Shown here piece by piece: positions 58,325 through 64,000 of a stretch of DNA of 64,000 bases (position 1 is its first letter; each line of letters opens with the position of its first letter). The stretch lies in contig JAQQWL010000013.1 of NCBI GenBank assembly GCA_038363925.1, forward strand, positions 3,162,001-3,226,000, in the 5' to 3' direction. The notes under the pieces were generated by a model. That model made no database searches. It worked only from the letters and a program-made list of their open reading frames with translations, and was not told where the DNA came from. This DNA is from Apiospora phragmitis. Taxonomy: Eukaryota > Ascomycota > Sordariomycetes > Amphisphaeriales > Apiosporaceae. The position numbers were made by a program, and so were the translations under genes.

Positions 58325-59949
58325 TTAGGCATGCTCGCGAAGTTCGGCCTCTCCCAATCCATGCTTCTCCAGAGCAATGGCCGCCGCCGTCTCGTCCTGC
58401 AGGGCGTGCGGGACCAGCTGGTCGCCGAACAGCTCGTCCATCTGCTCCAGCGTCCGACCCTTGGTCTCGGGGTAGAAGAACCAGTAGCAGAGGAAGGCGA
58501 CGATGTTGAGCGCGAAGAAGACGTAGAAGTATCGGAAGCCGATGGCCGCCAGGGCCGCCGGCGAGAACTGGGCGAAGATGAGGTTGACGGCCCAGTTGGT
58601 GAAGGTGGTGATGGCGTTGCCCAGGGCCCGGGCCTCGACGGGGAAGATCTCGGCCGGGTAGACCCAGCTGATGATGCCGAGGGCGTGTAGAAGAGGCTAA
58701 ACACAAAGTTCATGGCCACCATGCTGCGCAGCTGGTTCGCGTTGCTCTCGTGGAAGTACTGTGCCTGCACCGCGTTGACGAGCAGCGCCGCCGCCAGCCC
58801 GGCCGCCGAGACGAGCAGGGGCCGGACGCGGCCGACGCGGTCGAGCAGCAACAAACCGACGCTGCAGTAGACGATGGACAGCGCGCCGCTGATGCCGATG
58901 ATGAGGAGCGACTGCTGCGTCGACAGGCCCAGGATCTTGTAGATGCTGGGGCCGTAGTAGTTGATGACGTTGATGCCGCTGAGGGGGCCGAACGCCTGCA
59001 CGCCGCACCCGAGCAGCAGCCGCCGTCGCCAGGTCGGCTTGGTCACGATGGACTTCCAGGTCACGTGGCCGAGCAGCTCGCGGTCGGCGAGGATGACGTC
59101 GCGGATCTCACGGAACTCGAGCTCGATGACGTGTTCGTCGAGGCCGCGTCGGAGCCGTTGGAGGGACCGCCGGGCGTCGTCGGCGCGGTCCTTTTCGATA
59201 AGCCACCGCGGGGATTCCTGCAAGAAGAAGATGCCCGAGATGAGGATGAGGCCGGGGATGTTCTGGAAGGCGAGCGGGAAGCGCCCTGCAAAGGAAGTAA
59301 GTATTCGACTGAGTGAAATAGTGCAGCTGGGAGTAAACAAGACTCACATGAGAACTGGGTTGAGATGAACGAGCAACCGTAGCCGACCCATTGCGCAACG
59401 AAGAAGCCCCAGCTCAGCATCAGCTGCAAGAGACCAGACAGCATGCCGCGATGCTTGGCCTCGGACAGCTCCGACGCATACATGGGGATCGTCGACGTCA
59501 GTTGGCCGACGGCGACGCCCCCGATGAAGCGGCCGACGATGAGCATGGTCATGTTCACGGCGCCGGCCTGCAGGGAGCTGCCGAGGACCGAGACCAGGGC
59601 GCCGATGAAGATGGTCTTGCGACGGCCCAGCGCATTGGCGAAGAGCATGTTGAAAATGGTGCCGAGGATGGCACCGCCCTGGAAGGCCGAGACGATGCCT
59701 CCAGTGACCGTCTCGGACGGGGCCGAGAAGTAGGCCCTGAATGTGTCGAGGGCGATGGTCGAGGTGATGATACCGGAATCATAACCAAAGAGAAAACCTC
59801 CGATAGCTAGAAACAGGGACGAGAAAACCGTAGTTGCGAGCCCATCTTGACGTCTCTAGGCAGATGATGGCCTATACAGACGGAACTCGAGATAAATATG
59901 TGATGAAAGGCGCCTACTTCAAATCAAAAGAGTAGTAGTGCTTAAGCAT
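58325..59949 (-). CDS. MFS sugar transporter (hexose-type, SP family); one frame break
   Basis: Three exons are proposed: 59949-59918 (MLKHYYSFDLK), 59853-59348 and 59285-58325. The joint at 59348/59285 gives FSWRFPLAFQNIPGL, as in the family. Motifs are GGFLFGYDSGIITSTIAL in the first helix region, GRFIGGVAVGQLTSTIPMYA, ESPRWLIEKDR, and PETKGRTLEQMDELFG near the C-terminus, so it is a proton-coupled monosaccharide carrier of the plasma membrane. Near 58687 one base is missing: NFVFSLFYT should join LGIISWVYPAEIFPVEARAL in the neighbouring frame. In that frame the gene ends at TAA 58325-58327. A single indel in otherwise good sequence suggests a consensus error or a very recent loss. Confidence 0.8.
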
Positions 59950-60941
59950 TGTAGAATATTCCGATGACTGGAATGATTTGCTGCAGCACATACGTAAAGC
60001 AACACGTGAAAACCACGCGTGACCAGTCCAGGTCTCACCCCAGACAATTACCCCCACCCGCCCGAGATGGTAATCATTACCCAAAGCACGCATGGAGGCC
60101 GGAGTGGAGGCAACTAGACTGGGAGAGCTAGCTTGGTTTCTGGTTCCAGGGAACCCCCATCAAAGAGGGATCCACGAGAAACTTCGGGGGGTTTTGACCC
60201 GAGCTCTCAGCGGTCGGGCATGGCTGCGACGAACCCGATGTTGTATTGGCCTCCCTGAGCGCTCTAGTCTCCGACCATCTCGATCAACTCTGGTTGGCCG
60301 TAGGTACCGGATCTGTTATTTCCACCGTGACTCCATCGGCTTCTCACAGCTTCGAGAAAAGTGACAGAAAGGTGCGACCATTTCCAAGGTTCTGCTGATG
60401 CAAAACACTGCATGTCAAAGGTCTTGGCATCCACCGTTTATCATCAACACTCGGGGTTCGACTTCTACAAGATCTTACTCTTCTGGTCACTGTCTGGCCA
60501 CTAATGACGGACGATGAAGACGTGGACAGGTTTCTTAGGAGGCTGCGGTGACTGCCAGTCAAGACGTGATAGCCCTGCGACCTCCATGCTGTCTCCATAG
60601 TAGGGCCCGTGCCGGACTTCCTTTACCATGTATCTATTCTGTGGATCGTACTTTTTGCAAGCAGTGGCACAACTCGCAGGCTTCGCTCCACGGCTGAGTA
60701 CCTGTAGATGGCCAGTTGCAGCTCCGCGTCTGTACATGTAGAGTTGGTCACAAGAGTGCAAGAATCTCGCAGCAGACATACTGAGACTGATGATTTATAT
60801 TGCGCATATAAAGTATTGGTACAGACCAGTGACCAGTTTCACTGCCTCTGTAGAACTCAAGAATGTAGTGATATAGATAAGGATAATGGATTCCGGCAGC
60901 AGCCCCCTTAATGGCACACTACCAGTTGCTTCGTTGAGTCC
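59950..60941. other. Intergenic between sugar transporter and O-methyltransferase
   Basis: Contains the transporter promoter (C-rich, with CCCCCACCCGCCC near 60050). A 92-codon reverse ORF (60501-60779) has ordinary composition but no family or splice support, so it is not called. Confidence 0.45.
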
Positions 60942-61916
60942 TCAGACATTTCTCCATCTGATCTGGGAAATGCCGTCAAAAACGGGAAGAACAACAACAT
61001 CCACCCGTTCGTCCTGGACTAGACGGGTGTTGAACCCATCAAGAGCCTGGCCACACCCGAGCCAGTACGGACGAACGTGGTCGTTGACCCACGGCGCGCA
61101 GTCCGCGCCAATGGTGAGGCCGCGAGCAAAGACTGTTGCGCTGTCAGCTAGTAGCCATGATATAGATCAGGAACCGAGTTCCGTTTCTTTGGCTTACCGT
61201 TGTCACACAGGATGATTCCGTTGGGAGAGAGCAGCTTCTGGTCCAAGATGGTCTTGACATAACCTTCGTAACCATCCTTGTTGGCGTCAACGAAGATGAG
61301 GTCGAACTCTCCAGTCAGGGTCTTCAGGCTGGCCGGATGGAAGACGGCGTGTCAGTAGGTTGGAAGGTTACAGAAGTAGGTTGGGCCTAAGGTCGCTTAC
61401 GTTTGGTCAGCGGGGCCCTCGACAAGTTTGACGCGATCCTCAACGCCGTATTCTTCAAAGGCCTTTCGGCTCGCGGCAATCATCTTGGGACTGAGCTCCA
61501 AGGTGATGATCTCGGCCTGGGTGTCCTTGGTGCCCTCGTACCATGCCAGCGCGCTGTAGCCGCTGAAACAGCCAATCTCCAGAACTGTTCGACAGAGGCA
61601 AAAGGCGTGTGAGCAAGCGACCAAAAGCATCCAGAGTTCTTTCCATCCTGGGCCTCCATGCAGCAAGGTACTGAACTGTGGGGTCAAGGATGCGGAATCC
61701 AGACTACATACCTCTCTTCGGCTTGCGATCATTTGCCGTGAATACCATCCAAGACCCCTGCAGGCGCGAGGACATCTTGTCGGCGTCGGAAAACTTCCCG
61801 CGCGTATACTCCCAATGCTTCTGGAGGGTGTCGGTGATCGGAGTGGATCGAGTCTCGCAGTACTCACTGACACGGTCTGCGGCCTCTTCGGAGAAGGGGA
61901 GAACGCTGCCTAGCAT
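60942..61916 (-). CDS. SAM-dependent O-methyltransferase (caffeoyl-CoA OMT-like, Methyltransf_3)
   Basis: Four exons are proposed: 61916-61712, 61584-61401, 61328-61198 and 61132-60942. All have GT-AG introns of 65-127 nt, and they give 236 residues. The SAM-binding motif I is VLEIGCFSGYSAL (about 70-82), followed by IITLELSPKMIAASRKAFEE and VKLVEGPA. The metal and catalytic region is FDLIFVDANKDGYEGY, followed by GIILCDN. The end is FDGISQIRWRNV. This family methylates catechol-type hydroxyls with a divalent metal, in the cytosol. In fungi such genes often modify secondary metabolites or phenolics. The start ATG at 61916 gives a family-typical N-terminus (MLGSVLPFSEEAADRVSEYC). Gene structure is intact. 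Confidence 0.88.
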
Positions 61917-62509
61917 TTTGGATGTGGTGGGAGGGCCGCGTTGGTGATACAAGGGGTTCGAGATGATGTCCTCTAGTTTGGAGGAATGGAATGGTTCGAG
62001 GCGAAGAGTTGTAATGGGTTTGGATTTACCGTATACCGGATGGCACTTGAAATATGTAGATGATGTTACACAGGTTACCAAGTCCGCATCCGCGAGAGTC
62101 CGACAGAGCAGGATTCCAGTTGTTTGCTGGGCCACGATTTGCAAGTAGGCGGCTTCATGAAGATAAGACTGATACGAGAGACAGTGTTTGTGCTGATACT
62201 GGCTGACTCTGCCGCAGTTAGTCAATTGACTTGCATATGCAGCTCAGCAAACATGGGTACAGCACTTGTCAAAGCTGAACCACGACATCTAGTCCAGTAC
62301 GCAAGGGCGGGAAGAAGACGCAAGGGGGAGACAGTACCCGAGACATAAGATAGTACTATGCGGGGCCTGAAGCCACTGCTGAGGTGATAAATCCCGATAA
62401 TTCGTTTAAGTATCTTCTAGCATCGGCAAGCCATCTGCCGCGACATCCCCCTACAGTAAGCCTATTGCACCATGAATGTCTGCCTATGCCCTTATCCACC
62501 ATCGTGTTG
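61917..62509. other. Intergenic, promoter of the O-methyltransferase
   Basis: Open frames extend upstream of the OMT ATG by chance. No further feature is seen. Confidence 0.45.
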
Positions 62510-63986
62510 CTACTCGTGACTGACCTCCATCCCTGAAACATCCTCAGCAACGATATCTACGCTCTTACTAGCAGCGGAATACTCTACAGGCCACTCTCGA
62601 CCGTCCCGCCGAGTGATCTCAACCTGCAGCGCGGCCTTTGGTGTCGGCATGGACGAAGTCATGGGAAAGTTCTTCCGGGGTCCGCCCACTCTCCATTTCC
62701 GGACGTCGGCTTTAGATCAAAGCGCCGCAGCAACAGAGCCGCGAACGCCATGACCTCGTTGTTGACAAAGTGCCGCCCCGGAAAAAAGACCGTCCCGCCA
62801 CCGAAAGACCGAATTGTGACGGGGTTGGGCGCTTCTCGCCGGGGGCCCGCAGAAAGCGCCGATGGCGGAAGCTCCTCACCGTCGGGCCCCACACGGACGG
62901 GTCGGTGTGCTGAACGGGGGGCGACGGTCATGGCGGTGCTGCCCTTTTTCAAAAGCCACCTGCCGTCAAGTGTAGTATCCTGCATGACCACCCTGGCGGC
63001 AATGCCAATGTACACGTAACGCAGGTCTCTGCCACATCGACAGCAAGACGGGCACGAAGACTTGACTTTTGCCAGGTCAATGGTACGAACCCCGTCGTTT
63101 TCGGTCCGCAACAGCTGTCTACCTCTTTGCGGCACTCTTAGAGAACCGTGGAGTCGGAGAAGATATGGTAAAGCATCCATAACGCACTTGAGACGCTGTT
63201 GGTGACAGAAGCCACCATCTGGCCAACTTCCGTGGCGGCAACGTCTCGACCTCGCAGCCCGTGGCCTGTGTTGTGCTTGTACCGGCACTGAACTAGCAAG
63301 GAGCCCTGCAGGTGGCCGTTTGCTGCGAAGTACTTCTCAAACGCGGGGATTAGACGCTGCTCTCGAGCACGCAGGCTCTTGCGGGCCAGCATGCCAGGCC
63401 ATGCCTTGAGCATATGGACCATGATGCCAGGCTCAAAATCGCTGTTGGTCATTGCGTTAGCCTTGAGCAAAAGATGAGAGTGGGTACTAATCTGCGACAT
63501 ACTACCAGGCCTGCTCAACCCTGGGATCGCGGAATGGATTCATGGGCCCGTATATAGAATTGGTGGTGGCCAGGAAGATCTCTCTGCAGACCCAGGCGAA
63601 CAACTCCACCGTAGTCGACTTATCCGCGCTGAGCCTTGCTGAGAGACTCAGAGATGCATCGAATCGCCGCACCGCTAATAGCATCGAGGCCAACGCCAGG
63701 AGATAGGGCCGGCTGAAGAGACGGCACAAATGTGGACAAGTAAGAGTCGTTCTCCAGCATGCGTTCCGAGCCTATGATGGCGTTGCCGGCGGGGCCGACG
63801 CCCATGACGGTCGCCGCCGCTTAAGCCTCGATGAGCGCGAAGGCGATAGTCTTAACCTGTCTCTGGACCAGCGGAATGAGAGACAGGGAAATGAAGAACG
63901 TAGAGACGCTAGCCTGGCGTACGTAGAGTGTAGGTTGGAACATCGTACTTGTCTCTGCAGCAGGTGTTTGTTAGCATCTTAATGCA
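62510..63986 (-). pseudogene. Cytochrome P450 pseudogene (5' end beyond window)
   Basis: Reverse-strand pieces follow the order of a fungal microsomal P450: DKYDVPTYTLYVRQASV (from an acceptor near 63986), TTVELFAWVCREIFLATTNS and GPMNPFRDPRVEQAW, EPGIMVHMLKAWPGMLARKSLRAREQ (cut here at 20), ASVTNSVSSALWMLYHIFSDS (I-helix side), IGIAARVVMQDTTLDGRWLL, and the heme loop SFGGGTVFFPGRHF. The tail MTSSMPTPKAALQVEITRR ends at TAG 62510-62512. Lesions are a TAA within the N-terminal part (63821-63823), several frame changes (about 63.05, 62.88, 62.83 and 62.67 kb), loss of the ExxR region, and phenylalanine in place of the heme-binding cysteine. It cannot make an active enzyme as written. Confidence 0.75.
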
Positions 63987-64000
63987 TTCGGTATCATTAT

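Noticed and set aside
60501..60779. 92-codon reverse ORF
   Set aside because: No family, signal peptide or splice support; it may be chance.
58325..64000. Secondary metabolite gene cluster (transporter, OMT, P450)
   Set aside because: There is no backbone synthase or regulator in the window and the P450 is dead. Three neighbours are not enough.
1..64000. CRISPR arrays, bacterial operons, phage
   Set aside because: Spliceosomal introns, an intron-bearing tRNA and RIP show a fungal nuclear genome; no regularly spaced repeats were seen.

Overview
The window looks like a filamentous ascomycete (Pezizomycotina). Genes have short 50-80 nt spliceosomal introns, the gene families are typically fungal (Clr5-ankyrin protein, siderophore transporter, secreted LPMO-like protein, Dbp7, fungal P450), and two long AT- and TpA-rich blocks (about 2.3-6.1 kb and 13.05-38.3 kb) carry the look of repeat-induced point mutation (RIP): many stops, TG/CA turned to TA, and no usable ORFs. 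The gene-bearing flanks are GC-balanced, so this is a two-compartment genome.

Left flank (1-12.9 kb): 3' end of an MFS efflux pump; an unrecognised reverse-strand ORF; a RIP-mutated TIR element with TA duplication, itself carrying two solo LTRs, inserted just upstream of a Clr5/ankyrin gene; a five-exon secreted LPMO-like gene; a small basic protein gene; a 236-bp MITE; and the 3' part of an SsuA/THI5-like substrate-binding protein gene.

Middle (12.9-38.4 kb): a nested stack of retroelements that splits that gene. Target-site duplications let the stack be read layer by layer: outer LTR-type element (duplication CGCAG), LINE ORF1-like remnant, Ty3-like element B (reverse, CCGAA), Ty3-like element C inside B (forward, TTTTT after RIP), Ty3-like element D of the same family as B inside C (forward, CTAGA/TTAGA), a nearly unmutated solo LTR of that family (CGGCT), and a 129-bp TG...CA element (CGTCT) whose sister copy (CTACG) sits inside a solo LTR at 4.7 kb.

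Right flank (38.4-64 kb): 5' part of the split gene; DBP7 helicase; intron-containing tRNA-Lys(CTT); a membrane protein; a divergent pair made of a siderophore transporter and a DUF1749/SidJ-like esterase with an exact SreA-type GATA site between them; an AAAP amino acid permease; a coiled-coil protein; a broken secreted lipase; a small tail-anchored protein; an F-box/LRR-like remnant; a sugar transporter; a CCoA-type O-methyltransferase; and a P450 pseudogene running to the window end. The siderophore pair plausibly acts together in uptake and intracellular release of siderophore iron. Several otherwise well-conserved genes carry single-base frame breaks, often at C/G runs, so some pseudogene calls may reflect consensus errors.
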